Shown in pieces: positions 53,730 to 62,833 of a DNA stretch of 64,000 nucleotides; the stretch's first letter is position 1, and every line of letters starts with the position of its first letter. This DNA is from Umezawaea endophytica (lineage in GTDB: Bacteria > Actinomycetota > Actinomycetes > Mycobacteriales > Pseudonocardiaceae), in the NCBI RefSeq assembly GCF_025061645.1, contig NZ_JANYMP010000004.1, positions 59,463 to 123,462 of the forward strand, given 5' to 3'. The translations under genes were made by a program, and so were the position numbers. The notes under the pieces are model-generated. The model made no database searches. It was given only the letters and a program-made list of their open reading frames with translations, and was not told where the DNA came from.

Positions 53730-54563
53730 GTGCTCGGCTATTGGGAACTCGTCGCATCCGCGGTCCTGTACGCGGGCGGCATCGTCGCGCAGAGCACCGC
53801 CGCCCGCCGTGCCGAACACCGGCCGGGCGCCGATCTCGGGCTGATCGCCCGGCTCGCCACCGACCGCCTGTACCTCGCGGGCTTCACCGCCCAGGTCGGC
53901 GGGTTCGTGCTCGCCTTCCTCGCCCGCGGCTCGCTGCCGCTGTACCTCGTGCAGGCCGGGTCGGCCTCCGCGATCGGCCTCGCCACGCTGTTCGGCGTGC
54001 TGGTCCTGGGCTGGCGGGTCACGTCGGTGGAGGTCGGCGTCCTGGCCGTGCTGGCCGTCGGCATGGTCCTGCTCGGCGGGGCGGCCACGTCGTCTACCGC
54101 CCGCGGCCTCACGCCGACGATGGTCGCCTCGCTGGTGGGCGTGCTGGTGCTGACCGCGCTGCTCGGCATCCGCTCCGGCAGGCCGAACGCGCTGGTGTCG
54201 GCCGCGGTGCCCGCCGGGATCGCGTTCGCCGTGGTCGCCGTCGCGGGCCGAGCGCTGGCGGGCGGCGACCTGGCGGCGCTGCCGTGGCAGCCGCTGGCCT
54301 GGATCCTCGTGCTGGCCGCCGTCCTCGGCCAGGCGCTGCTGGCCGGCGCGCTGCAACGCGGGTCGGCCACCTCCGCGGTGGCCACGATGGACGCCACCTC
54401 GCTGGTCCTCGCGTCGGTGGTCGGCGTGGTCGCGATGGGCGACCGGATCGCGCCGGGCCGCGAGTGGTGGGTGGCGGCGGGCATGGCACTGGTCGTGATC
54501 GGCGTGCTGGCGCTGGGCAAGGCGCCCCAGCGGACCGCCGCCGCGGTGAAGGAGGCGGTGTGA
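53730..54563 (+). CDS. EamA/DMT-type membrane transporter
   Basis: A 277-residue protein with about nine to ten hydrophobic segments in two halves, as in small DMT exporters. I start at GTG 53730 (AGAGGAG upstream); the frame is open to 53610. It is the first gene of a run in which almost every gene overlaps the next, starting with GTGTGA into the deacetylase. In this setting it may export or flip a sugar or lipid intermediate. Confidence 0.8.
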   Translation: MLGYWELVASAVLYAGGIVAQSTAARRAEHRPGADLGLIARLATDRLYLAGFTAQVGGFVLAFLARGSLPLYLVQAGSASAIGLATLFGVLVLGWRVTSVEVGVLAVLAVGMVLLGGAATSSTARGLTPTMVASLVGVLVLTALLGIRSGRPNALVSAAVPAGIAFAVVAVAGRALAGGDLAALPWQPLAWILVLAAVLGQALLAGALQRGSATSAVATMDATSLVLASVVGVVAMGDRIAPGREWWVAAGMALVVIGVLALGKAPQRTAAAVKEAV

Positions 54564-55525
54564 AGCCGACCGCGAGCGTCTCGCTCGACCTGGACAACCT
54601 GTGGGCCTACCTCAAGACCCACGGCGACCAGGACTGGGTGGACTACCCGAGCTTCCTGCCGACCGCCGTGCCGCGGCTGCTGGAGGTGTTCGGCGAGCAC
54701 CGCCTGACCACGACGGTGTTCGCCGTCGGCGCGGACGTCGAGCGCGAGGACGGCGCCAAGGCCGTCGCCGCGATCAGCGCGGCGGGCCACGAGGTGGCCA
54801 ACCACTCGTGGGGCCACGAGCCGTGGCTGCACCGGTACTCCCGCGCGCGGTTGGAGTCCGAGCTGGTGCGCACCGAGGAGGCCATCGTCGCGGCGGGCGC
54901 GCCGAAGCCGATCGGCTTCCGCGGACCGGGCTACAGCGTGACCCCGGAGCTGCTGGCGCTGCTCGTGGAACGCGGCTACTCCTACGACGCCAGCACGTGG
55001 CCGACGTGGATCGGGCCCATCGCCAGGGCGTACCACAACCGGTCGGTGGCCGAGGGAGCCGCGTCGGACGAGCTGTTCGGCGGCGTGTCCCGCGTCCTCG
55101 CGCCCGTCGGGGCCTACCGGTGGCGCGTCGGCGCGTCGGCGTCGCTGGTCGAGCTGCCGGTCACGACCATGCCGCTGCTGCGCACCCCGATCCACGCCTC
55201 GTACCTCCAGCAGCTCAACCAGGCCTCGCCGAAGCTGGCCCGCGCGTACTTCCGCACCGCGCTGCGGCTGTGCCTGCTGCGCGGCGTCGGACCGTCGCTG
55301 CTGCTGCACCCGACGGACGTGCTGGACGCGACCGAGGCGCCGGGCATGGAGTTCTTCCCCGGCATGGCCGTGCCGAGCGCCCGCAAGACGGACCTGCTCG
55401 GCTGGGTGCTCGGCGAGCTGCGCAGGCACTTCGAGCTCGTAGGAACGGCCGAGCACGTGGCGCGGGCGCGGGCGGCGGGGCTGAACCGCGAGCGGGACGC
55501 GCGCCGTCTGGAGTCCCGCGGGTGA
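54560..55525 (+). CDS. Polysaccharide deacetylase (NodB domain)
   Basis: A 321-residue NodB-fold protein. SLDLDN supplies the motif 1 Asp, ANHSWGHEPW the metal histidines, and GFRGPGYSV the motif 3 Arg. No signal peptide is seen, so it acts inside, unlike PgaB-type enzymes, perhaps on a lipid-linked or nucleotide-linked sugar. It overlaps both neighbours by four bases and belongs to the exopolysaccharide cluster. Confidence 0.87.
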   Translation: MKPTASVSLDLDNLWAYLKTHGDQDWVDYPSFLPTAVPRLLEVFGEHRLTTTVFAVGADVEREDGAKAVAAISAAGHEVANHSWGHEPWLHRYSRARLESELVRTEEAIVAAGAPKPIGFRGPGYSVTPELLALLVERGYSYDASTWPTWIGPIARAYHNRSVAEGAASDELFGGVSRVLAPVGAYRWRVGASASLVELPVTTMPLLRTPIHASYLQQLNQASPKLARAYFRTALRLCLLRGVGPSLLLHPTDVLDATEAPGMEFFPGMAVPSARKTDLLGWVLGELRRHFELVGTAEHVARARAAGLNRERDARRLESRG

Positions 55526-56739
55526 CGGCACTGGTCGCGGCGCGGCGTGATCTCCTCGCCCCCGAACGGTTCCTGCGCGCCTTCGCGTGCGCGACCGTGG
55601 CGCTGGCGCCGATCGAGGGCTACCTCCTCGCCGTGCACGGCCAGCTCGCGAAGCTGGCGCCCGGACTGCTGGCGCTGACCTGGGTCGCGATCCGCGTGCG
55701 GGACCGCGAGTGGCCGAAACCGCACCCGGTGCACGCGCTGCTGGCCCTGTTCGCCGTCGTCGTCCTGGTGTCGGCGGGCGTCCACGCGGCCGAGCCGTTC
55801 GCGCTGGAGTACACCCAGCGCTGGCTGCCGTTCCTGCTGGTCACCGCGATCCTGGTCGACGTCGCCTCCCGCGAGGTGCCGATCAGGGCGCTGCTGGTGT
55901 CCGCCGTCGCGGGAGCCGCCGTGGCGGGAGCGGGCGCGCTGTACAGCCTCGTCGCCGGTGGCGAGTCGCGGGCGAGCGGCCCGCTGGACGACCCGAACGA
56001 CCTGGCCCACGTGCTGGTCGCCGCGCTGCCGCTGGTGCTGCCGATCGTGGCGGCCCGGCGGGGGCCGGTGCCGGTGCTCGCGCTGCTCGCGGGCGCGGTG
56101 CTGGTGGCGGGGGCGGCGGCGACGTTCTCCCGCGGCGGCGGGATCGCGCTGGGCGCGGCGGTGCTCTGGCTGGTGGCGCGTCGGGTGCTGTCCCTGCGGG
56201 TGTTGGCCGCGGCGGTCGGCGTGCTCGCGGTGCTGGCGCTCGGCGGCGCCGTCGTGGCCCAGCAGGAGCTGGAGAGGGCGTTGCAGGAGAAGAGCTTCAT
56301 CGCCTCGACCAATGTGGACACCCGCGAACTCCGCTGGCAGGCCGCGGCCCGGATCCTCACCGAGAACCCGGTGTTCGGGGTGGGGCCCGGCGGGTTCCGC
56401 GCGGAGTACCCCGCCTTCTCGCACAACGCCGAGGTCGACGAGCAGACCCCGGTGGCGCACAACATGTACCTCGAGGTCGCGGCCGAACTCGGCGTGCCCG
56501 GCTTCCTGCTCTTCGCCGCCTTGATCGGCACCGCCGCGCTGGCGAGCGAACGAGCGCTGCGCGCCGGCGCCGACCGCACCCAGATGGTTGCCGTCCAGGC
56601 AAGTCTGCTGGCGACCGCCGTCGCGTCGACGTTCCTGTCCGAGCAGTACTACCTGCCGCTGTGGCTGATGATCGCGGTCGCCTGCGCGGCCGAACTACGA
56701 ACCGGGAGTGGGAGTGCGCGTCCTGCACGTGATCAGTGA
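55522..56739 (+). CDS. O-antigen ligase / Wzy-type membrane polymerase
   Basis: A 405-residue protein with about ten membrane segments. The Wzy_C region contains DDPNDLAHVLVAALPLVLP, SRGGGIALGAA and a large outside loop with NPVFGVGPGGFRAEYPAFSHN and VAHNMYLEVAAELG, typical of O-antigen ligases and polymerases. It joins or polymerises lipid-linked repeat units on the outer face of the membrane. Its end overlaps the next gene by about 26 bases. Confidence 0.88.
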   Translation: MTALVAARRDLLAPERFLRAFACATVALAPIEGYLLAVHGQLAKLAPGLLALTWVAIRVRDREWPKPHPVHALLALFAVVVLVSAGVHAAEPFALEYTQRWLPFLLVTAILVDVASREVPIRALLVSAVAGAAVAGAGALYSLVAGGESRASGPLDDPNDLAHVLVAALPLVLPIVAARRGPVPVLALLAGAVLVAGAAATFSRGGGIALGAAVLWLVARRVLSLRVLAAAVGVLAVLALGGAVVAQQELERALQEKSFIASTNVDTRELRWQAAARILTENPVFGVGPGGFRAEYPAFSHNAEVDEQTPVAHNMYLEVAAELGVPGFLLFAALIGTAALASERALRAGADRTQMVAVQASLLATAVASTFLSEQYYLPLWLMIAVACAAELRTGSGSARPARDQ

Positions 56740-57769
56740 GATGGGCACCGGCGGCGCCGAGGCGCTCGTCGCGGGCATGGCGAGGGCGGGTGAGCGGTAC
56801 GGCTGGGAGTCGGCCGTCGCCAGCGGCGGCGGCCACCGGGCCGACGCGCTGCGGGTGCCGCACTTCGAGGTGCCGCTGGCCCGCCGTCGGGCGGGCGGTG
56901 TCGTCCGCGCCGCCAAGGCGACCAGGACCGCGTACCGCGCGTTCCGGCCGGACGTCGTGGTGGCGCACAACGTCGGCGCGTCCGCCGTGGCGAGGCTCGC
57001 GATGATGCCGCTGCGCCGAACACCGCTGATGACGGTGTTCCACGGCGTCGCGGCGGCCGACCACGGCAGCGCCGTCCGGGTGCTGCGCCGCACGTCCGAC
57101 ACCGTCGTCGCGGTCGCCTCCTCGACCGCGGACCGCCTGCGCGCGGCCGGGCTCGGCGAGGTCGAGGTGATCCGCAACGCGGTGTTCCCGACACCGCCGC
57201 GCGTCGACCGCTTCACGGTCCGCTCCGCGCTCGGCGTGGCCGACGACGTGCCGATCGCGCTGTGCCTCGCCAGGATGGAACCCCAGAAGCGGCACGACGT
57301 GCTGCTCGAGGCGTGGGCGCGGCTCGACGACCCGTCCGTGCTGCTGCTGGCGGGCGACGGCAGCCTGCGCCGCGACCTGGAGCACCAGGCCCGCGCGCTG
57401 GGCGTCGACGGCCGGGTCCGGTTCCTCGGCAACCGCTCGGACGTGGCCGACCTGCTCGCCGCCGCCGACGTCACCGTCCTCACCAGCGACTGGGAAGGCA
57501 TGCCCATCGCGGTGCTGGAGTCGCTGGCCGCCGGGGTGCCGGTCGTCGCGACCGACGTCGACGGCGTCACCGAGGCGCTGGCCGACGGCGGCGGCGTGGT
57601 GGTGCCGCGCGGCGACCCGGACGCCGTCGCGGACGCCCTGCGCGCCCTGCTCTCCCACCCAGACACCCGAGCCGCCTTCTCGGCGGCCCCGACCGACCAC
57701 GACGGGCACACGCTGATGAAGTCCTACGACGAACTGCTCCGCACGATGGTGGACGGGGGCAGGCGGTGA
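56714..57769 (+). CDS. GT4-type glycosyltransferase
   Basis: A 351-residue GT-B enzyme. VRVLHVISEMGTGGAEALV opens the acceptor domain; ARMEPQKRHDVLLEAW, FLGNRSDVADLLAAADV and SDWEGMPIAVLESLAAGVPVV (EX7E) mark the donor domain. GTG 56714 has GGGAG five bases upstream; GTG 56708 would add two residues. It adds a sugar to a lipid-linked acceptor in the exopolysaccharide pathway. Donor unknown. Confidence 0.9.
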   Translation: MRVLHVISEMGTGGAEALVAGMARAGERYGWESAVASGGGHRADALRVPHFEVPLARRRAGGVVRAAKATRTAYRAFRPDVVVAHNVGASAVARLAMMPLRRTPLMTVFHGVAAADHGSAVRVLRRTSDTVVAVASSTADRLRAAGLGEVEVIRNAVFPTPPRVDRFTVRSALGVADDVPIALCLARMEPQKRHDVLLEAWARLDDPSVLLLAGDGSLRRDLEHQARALGVDGRVRFLGNRSDVADLLAAADVTVLTSDWEGMPIAVLESLAAGVPVVATDVDGVTEALADGGGVVVPRGDPDAVADALRALLSHPDTRAAFSAAPTDHDGHTLMKSYDELLRTMVDGGRR

Positions 57770-58677
57770 AGCTGCTGTCCCGCCGCACCGCCGAGTGCGC
57801 CGCCGTCGCGCTGGCCGTGGGCGCGCTCGTGCTCGTGGTCGGCGCCCTCCGGCCCGAGGACCACCAGGCCCGCGTCAGCCTGCTGGCCGAACCGGTGGTG
57901 GCCGCCGAACCCGGCACCACCGCCCAGTACGGGGAGGTCGTCTCGCTGGCCCTGCCCGCGCTGGTCGAACTGTCCCGCAGCCCCTCCGTGCTGGCGACCG
58001 CTGCCGACGTGTCCGGCTACACCCCGACCGAACTGGCCAAGCACGTGTCGGTCGAACTGGTGCCCGCGTCCGGGCTGGCACGGCTGTCCGTGCGCGCCGG
58101 GACCGCGAGGCAGGCGGGCTCGGCCGCGTCCGCCATCGCCAAGAGCCTGGTCGACGCGAACCTCCTGGCCCCCGTGGGGCGGCTGAGGGTGCTGGACGAG
58201 AAGCCCGACGTCGTCCAGGTCGCGCCGGACCGGCCGCTGTCGATCGGCCTGGCGCTCGCCGCGGCCGTGGCGGCGGGTGTCGCGACGGCCGTGCTGAGGC
58301 GGCTGCGGAACGCCCGCGGGCAGGAGGACGTGCGCAAGGCGCTCACCGCCGTGGGCACGACCTACCCGGTGCTGACGGCCGACGCGGCCGACCCGGCGCT
58401 CGCTGACCGGCTGGCGCTGCTCTGCCGCACGGCGGGCAGGTCCGCGCGGGTGATCGCCACCGCGCCGGACCTCGTGGCCCGCGCGGAGGAGCTGTCCGAC
58501 CGGCTCGTGCTGGCCCACCCGGCGCGGGTGCTCGTACCGGACCGGGGTGACCTGCCCCAACGGGACCGGGGTGACGCGGTGATCGCCCTGACCCATCGCG
58601 GGTCCGAGGCCGACCTGACCGCCGCCGTCGGCGTGCTGCCCCGGAGCGCCGTGCTCGTCGCGGTGGTGCTCGCGTGA
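57766..58677 (+). CDS. Wzz/CpsC-like chain-length or co-polymerase protein
   Basis: A 303-residue protein with two membrane segments, about residues 9-28 and 163-182 (SIGLALAAAVAAGVATAVL), flanking an outside domain, as in Wzz/YveK/CpsC proteins. The ~120-residue cytoplasmic tail (TAVGTTYPVLTAD..., VIATAPDLVARAEEL) resembles the BY-kinase or nucleotide-binding fold but shows no Walker A. It may set chain length or recruit the polymerase. Four-base overlaps on both sides. Confidence 0.75.
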   Translation: MKLLSRRTAECAAVALAVGALVLVVGALRPEDHQARVSLLAEPVVAAEPGTTAQYGEVVSLALPALVELSRSPSVLATAADVSGYTPTELAKHVSVELVPASGLARLSVRAGTARQAGSAASAIAKSLVDANLLAPVGRLRVLDEKPDVVQVAPDRPLSIGLALAAAVAAGVATAVLRRLRNARGQEDVRKALTAVGTTYPVLTADAADPALADRLALLCRTAGRSARVIATAPDLVARAEELSDRLVLAHPARVLVPDRGDLPQRDRGDAVIALTHRGSEADLTAAVGVLPRSAVLVAVVLA

Positions 58678-58883
58678 GCGCCCGCGAAGGTCTGGGCAGC
58701 GCGTTCGCCGCGGCCGTGGGGGAGTGGCCCGCCGCGTCGAAGCGGGTGGTGCGGGTGTCACCCGCGGCGAACGGCGGGTGGCGGGCGTCGCTCACCGAGC
58801 CCGTCCCGGCCGTGCTGCCGGACGTCCTCGACATCCCCGTCCCGCTGATGTCCACCCAGCCGGACGCGGAGGTGTTCGCATGA
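58674..58883 (+). CDS. Small protein 1 of a tandem pair, unknown family
   Basis: A 69-residue protein from GTG 58674, overlapping both neighbours by four bases. The core GEWPAASKRVVRVSP, GGWR and PAVLPDVLDIPVP is shared with the next gene at matching spacing. It has no signal peptide or membrane segment. I do not recognise the family. Tight coupling within a polysaccharide operon and duplication argue for a real product, perhaps a small adaptor of the Wzz-like protein or a glycosyltransferase. Confidence 0.7.
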   Translation: MSAREGLGSAFAAAVGEWPAASKRVVRVSPAANGGWRASLTEPVPAVLPDVLDIPVPLMSTQPDAEVFA

Positions 58884-59062
58884 CCGCCCAGGGGTTCGCG
58901 ACCGTCGTGGGGGTTTGGCCCGCCGCGTCGAAGCAGGTGGTCAGGGTGACCACCGCGCCAGGCGGCGGGTGGAGGGTGATCCCGGTGGGGCCCGTTCCGC
59001 CCGTGCTGTCCGACGTGCTGGACGTGCCCGTGCCACCGCCGCCCGGCCCGGTGACCGGATGA
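58880..59062 (+). CDS. Small protein 2 of a tandem pair, unknown family
   Basis: A 60-residue paralogue of the preceding gene. GVWPAASKQVVRVTT, GGGWR and PPVLSDVLDVPVPPPPG align with it residue for residue across the core. The start ATG 58880 lies in the previous stop (ATGA), and its own stop overlaps the GT87 start (ATGA). The Pro-rich tail is longer. No function can be assigned. Confidence 0.7.
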   Translation: MTAQGFATVVGVWPAASKQVVRVTTAPGGGWRVIPVGPVPPVLSDVLDVPVPPPPGPVTG

Positions 59063-60312
59063 CGCTGCGCGAACTCCGCAGGCCGGGCTCCGCCGTCACC
59101 GCCACGACCGCCGTGCTGGCCGTGGCGGGGGCGGTGAGCGCCTGGTGGGCGCTGCGACCGTCGTGGCAGGTACCGCTGCCGACCCCGGCCACCAAGGCCG
59201 AGGTGCGGATGCAGGACTTCCGCGACGCGACGTACTTCCCGCTGCGGGAGTTCCTCGCGGGCGGCAACCCGTACGACCCGTCGGTGATGTTCGCGCACTG
59301 GCCCGTGCGGCAGGACTTCAACCTCTACCAGCCGTACCACCTCGTGCTGCACCTGCCGTTCGCGCTGCTGGACTACCGGACGGGCGCGGTCGCGTTCGTG
59401 CTGGTGTCGTTGCTGCTGCTGGTGTCGCTGTCGTTCCTGGCGGCCTACGGGATCCGCCGGTACGCGCCGCTGGTGCTCGGCACGGTGGCCATCGCGGCGC
59501 TGCTGGTGACCAGCCAGGTCGGCAAGGCGCAGCTCTACCTCGGGCAGGTCAACCCGCTGGTGGCGCTGGGCGCGGCGGGCGCGTTGGCCGGTCGGGAGCG
59601 GCAGCCTCGCTGGGCGGCGGTCGGGTTGGCGGTGGCGTGGCTGAAGCCCCAGTTCGGCCTGCCGCTGGCGGTCCTGCTGTTCGCGCGCGGGTCGCGGCGG
59701 GTCGCGTTGACGGGCACGGCCATCGCGGCCGTGGCCAGCCTGCCCGTGGTGCTGCTGCTCGTGGTCCGCGGCGGTGGCGTCGGCGCGTTCGTGGACGTGG
59801 TCGCGGCGAACCTGGCGCACGCCACGAGCACGGACTACGGAGCGGTGGACTCGATGACCGCGCAGCGCGTCGACCTCCCGGCGGTGTTCTTCCGCACCAC
59901 CGGCTGGCTGCCGCCCGCCGTGGAACCGCTGGCGCTGCTGGGGGTCCTGGCCGGGAGCGCGGTGCTGGCCCGCAGGCTGGACCGGGTCGGCGACGGCGTC
60001 GTCGCGGACCTGCTGACGTGCCTGGCCGTCGTGGTGTGCGTCGTGCACCAGCCCGGTGACGTGCTGATCGCCGTGCCCGCGCTGGCCGCGCTGGCGGCGG
60101 TGTGGTGGCGGCACCGCCGGGAACCGGGCTGGTGGGTCACCGGGGTGGCCATGACGGCGACGGTCTTCCCGTTCCTGCACCTGCACGCCGTGGACACCGC
60201 GATCGTCTCCGCGTTCGGGGCGCGGGTCGGGGTGACCGCGGACGGGCTGGCCCTCGTGGTGGCCTGGGTGCTGCTCGTCGTGTTCGCCGCCCGTCGGCGG
60301 GGCGGTTCGTGA
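59059..60312 (+). CDS. GT87-type polyprenol-sugar glycosyltransferase (DUF2029)
   Basis: A 417-residue membrane enzyme with about ten to eleven hydrophobic segments. FPLREFLAGGNPYDPS just after the first segment is the conserved acidic/Asn-Pro-Tyr loop of DUF2029, and QVNPLVALGAAGALAGRERQPRWAAVGLAVAWLKPQFG is the second hallmark. Family members such as PimE use polyprenyl-phosphate mannose on the outer face of the membrane. It likely decorates the polymer after flipping. Confidence 0.87.
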   Translation: MTLRELRRPGSAVTATTAVLAVAGAVSAWWALRPSWQVPLPTPATKAEVRMQDFRDATYFPLREFLAGGNPYDPSVMFAHWPVRQDFNLYQPYHLVLHLPFALLDYRTGAVAFVLVSLLLLVSLSFLAAYGIRRYAPLVLGTVAIAALLVTSQVGKAQLYLGQVNPLVALGAAGALAGRERQPRWAAVGLAVAWLKPQFGLPLAVLLFARGSRRVALTGTAIAAVASLPVVLLLVVRGGGVGAFVDVVAANLAHATSTDYGAVDSMTAQRVDLPAVFFRTTGWLPPAVEPLALLGVLAGSAVLARRLDRVGDGVVADLLTCLAVVVCVVHQPGDVLIAVPALAALAAVWWRHRREPGWWVTGVAMTATVFPFLHLHAVDTAIVSAFGARVGVTADGLALVVAWVLLVVFAARRRGGS

Positions 60313-61730
60313 TCGGCGGCCTCGCGGTGCGCGGGTCGCTGTGGCTCGGCGCGGTCAACCTGGTCAGCAAGAGCAGCCAGGTGGTCGTGACGCTGGTGCT
60401 GGCGGCGCTGCTGACCGAGGGCGAACTCGGCCTGGTCGCGCTGGCGGTGGCGCTGGTGAACCTGGGCCAGGTCGTGCAGTCGATCGGCGTGTACGACGTG
60501 ATCAGCCGCACCGAGCACGACCCGCGCCGGATGGCGGGAACGGTGCTGGCGCTGAGCGTCGGCGTCGGCGTGCTGCTGGCGGTGGTGCTCGCGCTGGCCG
60601 CCGGGCCGATCACCGCGCTGCTCGGGGCGCCGGACGCCGAACCGCTCGTGCGGCTCGCCGCGCTGAGCCTGCCGTTCTCCGCGGCGGGCGGCGTGCAGAT
60701 GGGCCTGATGCACCGGGACCTGGACTTCCGGCGCCGGATGCTGCCGGACGCGGGCAGCGCGGTCCTCGGCGCGGCGGTCACGGTCGTGCTGGCGCTGAGG
60801 GGCCTCGGTCCCGCGGCGCTGGTGGTCGGGATGCTGTGCACGGCGGTCGCGCAGCCGGTACTCGGCGCGCTGGCGGGCGGCGGGGTGCGGCCCGCGTGGC
60901 ACCCCGACGTGGCCGCCGAAGCGCTGCGGTGGATCTCCGTGGTCGGCCCGGCCGCCGTGGTCGCGGCGCTGGTGGTCAACGTCGACTACCTGGCGGTCGG
61001 GCACGTGCTCGGGCCGGGCGCGGTCGGCGTGTACTCCCTGGCCTACCGGATCGCGTGGGTGCCCTACATCATGGTCGCCGTCGTCCTCGGCGCGGTCGTG
61101 TTCCCGTTGTGCGCCAAGCTGGTCCGGGCCGGTGAGCACGACGGGATCGCCGCCGTCCTCGGCCGGTTCACCCGTGCGGTGCTCGTCGTGACCGGTGGGC
61201 TGTACGTCGCCGTGGCGCTGCTCGGTGAGCGGATCGTGGTGCTCGGCGCGCGTTGGGCGCCCGCCGCCGCGCCGCTGGTGCTGCTGTGCGGCTACGGGCT
61301 CGGCATCAGCGTGCTGCACATCTGGTACCAGGCCGTGAAGGCGACCGGCCACGCGGTGCTCTACCTCAAGCTGGAGATCACCCACCTGGCGCTGATCGTC
61401 GTGGCGCTCGTCCTGGCGACCGGCCACGGCGTCACCGCCGTCGCGGGCGCTCAACTCGCCGTCGCGTGGGTCATGGTCCCGCTCACTTGGACGTGCCTGC
61501 GGCGGCTCGGCGTCGCCCCCGCCGTCGGCGGCGCGGCGGTGCGGGTCGTCGGTGCCGCGCTGATCGCTGCGGTCCCCGTGGTGGTGCTCGACCGGTTCGG
61601 GGTCTTCGGGCCGCTCGACTCCGTGGTCGGCGCGCTCGCCGAAGGCATCGTGCTGCTGCTCGGTTACGGCGTCGGCACCCTGGTCGCGCACCGCGCGGCA
61701 CTGGAAGAACTGCGCGGAGGTCTGCGGTGA
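60309..61730 (+). CDS. Wzx-like oligosaccharide flippase
   Basis: A 473-residue protein with about fourteen membrane segments of the MATE/polysaccharide-transporter fold. AVRGSLWLGAVNLVSKSSQVV opens the protein; GAVGVYSLAYRIAWVPYIMV in the middle is typical of colanic-acid/teichuronic-type exporters (WzxC-like). It flips the undecaprenyl-linked unit across the membrane. GTG 60309 overlaps the previous stop. Confidence 0.9.
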   Translation: MIGGLAVRGSLWLGAVNLVSKSSQVVVTLVLAALLTEGELGLVALAVALVNLGQVVQSIGVYDVISRTEHDPRRMAGTVLALSVGVGVLLAVVLALAAGPITALLGAPDAEPLVRLAALSLPFSAAGGVQMGLMHRDLDFRRRMLPDAGSAVLGAAVTVVLALRGLGPAALVVGMLCTAVAQPVLGALAGGGVRPAWHPDVAAEALRWISVVGPAAVVAALVVNVDYLAVGHVLGPGAVGVYSLAYRIAWVPYIMVAVVLGAVVFPLCAKLVRAGEHDGIAAVLGRFTRAVLVVTGGLYVAVALLGERIVVLGARWAPAAAPLVLLCGYGLGISVLHIWYQAVKATGHAVLYLKLEITHLALIVVALVLATGHGVTAVAGAQLAVAWVMVPLTWTCLRRLGVAPAVGGAAVRVVGAALIAAVPVVVLDRFGVFGPLDSVVGALAEGIVLLLGYGVGTLVAHRAALEELRGGLR

Positions 61731-62833
61731 GGGTCGTGCACGTGACGCAGCCCGTGGAAGCGGGGGTGGCTGCGGTGGTGCTGGACCTGGCGCTGGCGCA
61801 ACGAGCGCGCGGGTGGTCGGTCGTGGTGGTGTGCCCGCCTTCCGGGTGGCTCGCCGACCGGGCGCGAGGGCTCGGCATCGACGTGCGGGCGTGGCGGGCT
61901 TCCCGTCAGCCCGGTCCAGGGCTGGTGGGGGAAGTCCTGTCGCTGCGGCGAATTTTGGCGCGGCTGACACCGGATGTGGTGCACCTGCACAGTTCCAAGG
62001 CCGGGCTCGTCGGCAGGTTGGCGGTTCGCGGTCGGGTGCCGACGGTGTTCCAGCCGCACCTGTGGTCGTTCCAGACCGCGCGCGGTGCTCTTCGCGCGGT
62101 GAGCGCGGCCTGGGAGCGTCGGGCGTCGCGGTGGACGGATCTGGTGGTGTGCGTCAGCGACGACGAGTTGATCATCGGGCGCGATGTCGGGGTGGCGGCG
62201 GACGCCGAGGTGGTGTGCAACGGGGTCGACACCGATCGGCTGCGGCCCCGTGACGGGGGTGCGGCGCGGTCGGTGTTGGGGTTGGCGGGTGACGGGCCGC
62301 TGGCCGTGTGCGTGGGGAGGCTCGCGACGCTCAAGGGGCAGGACCAGTTGCTGTCGGCGTGGCCGGAGGTCTTGGTCCGGGTGCCGGACGCGCGGTTGGT
62401 GCTCGTCGGTGACGGGCCGGAGGGGCACGGGTGGCGGTCGACGCATCCGGTGGCCGGTCACGGGTCCGTGCGGTGGTGGGGGCACAGCGACGACCCGGCG
62501 CCGTTCTACGCCGCGGCTGACGTCGTGGTGCTGCCGTCTCGGGCGGAGGGGATGGCGTTGGTGCCGTTGGAGGCCATGGCGTCCGGGCGGTCGGTGGTGG
62601 CGTTCGACGTGGGTGGGGTGCGGCAGAGCGTGGGCGACGCCGGCGCGGTTGTGCCTGCCGGTGATGTCGGGGCGTTGGCGGTGGCCGTGGCGTGCCGGTT
62701 GGCGGATCGTGCGGTGGCCGTTGCCGAAGGGGCGCGCGGAAGGCGGCGTGCCGAGGTCCTCTTCGACCGGGGTCGGATGGCGGATCAGGTTTCCACGCTC
62801 GTCGACAAGCTCGCCAGGGGACGGAATTCATGA
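61727..62833 (+). CDS. GT4-type glycosyltransferase
   Basis: A 368-residue GT-B enzyme. VHLHSSKAGLVGRLAVRGR is the acceptor-side signature. VGRLATLKGQDQLLSAW, LVGDGPEG and SRAEGMALVPLEAMASGRSVV (EX7E) lie in the donor domain. Overlaps by GTGA and ATGA with both neighbours. Codons in the second half become G/T-rich at third positions. Confidence 0.9.
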   Translation: MRVVHVTQPVEAGVAAVVLDLALAQRARGWSVVVVCPPSGWLADRARGLGIDVRAWRASRQPGPGLVGEVLSLRRILARLTPDVVHLHSSKAGLVGRLAVRGRVPTVFQPHLWSFQTARGALRAVSAAWERRASRWTDLVVCVSDDELIIGRDVGVAADAEVVCNGVDTDRLRPRDGGAARSVLGLAGDGPLAVCVGRLATLKGQDQLLSAWPEVLVRVPDARLVLVGDGPEGHGWRSTHPVAGHGSVRWWGHSDDPAPFYAAADVVVLPSRAEGMALVPLEAMASGRSVVAFDVGGVRQSVGDAGAVVPAGDVGALAVAVACRLADRAVAVAEGARGRRRAEVLFDRGRMADQVSTLVDKLARGRNS

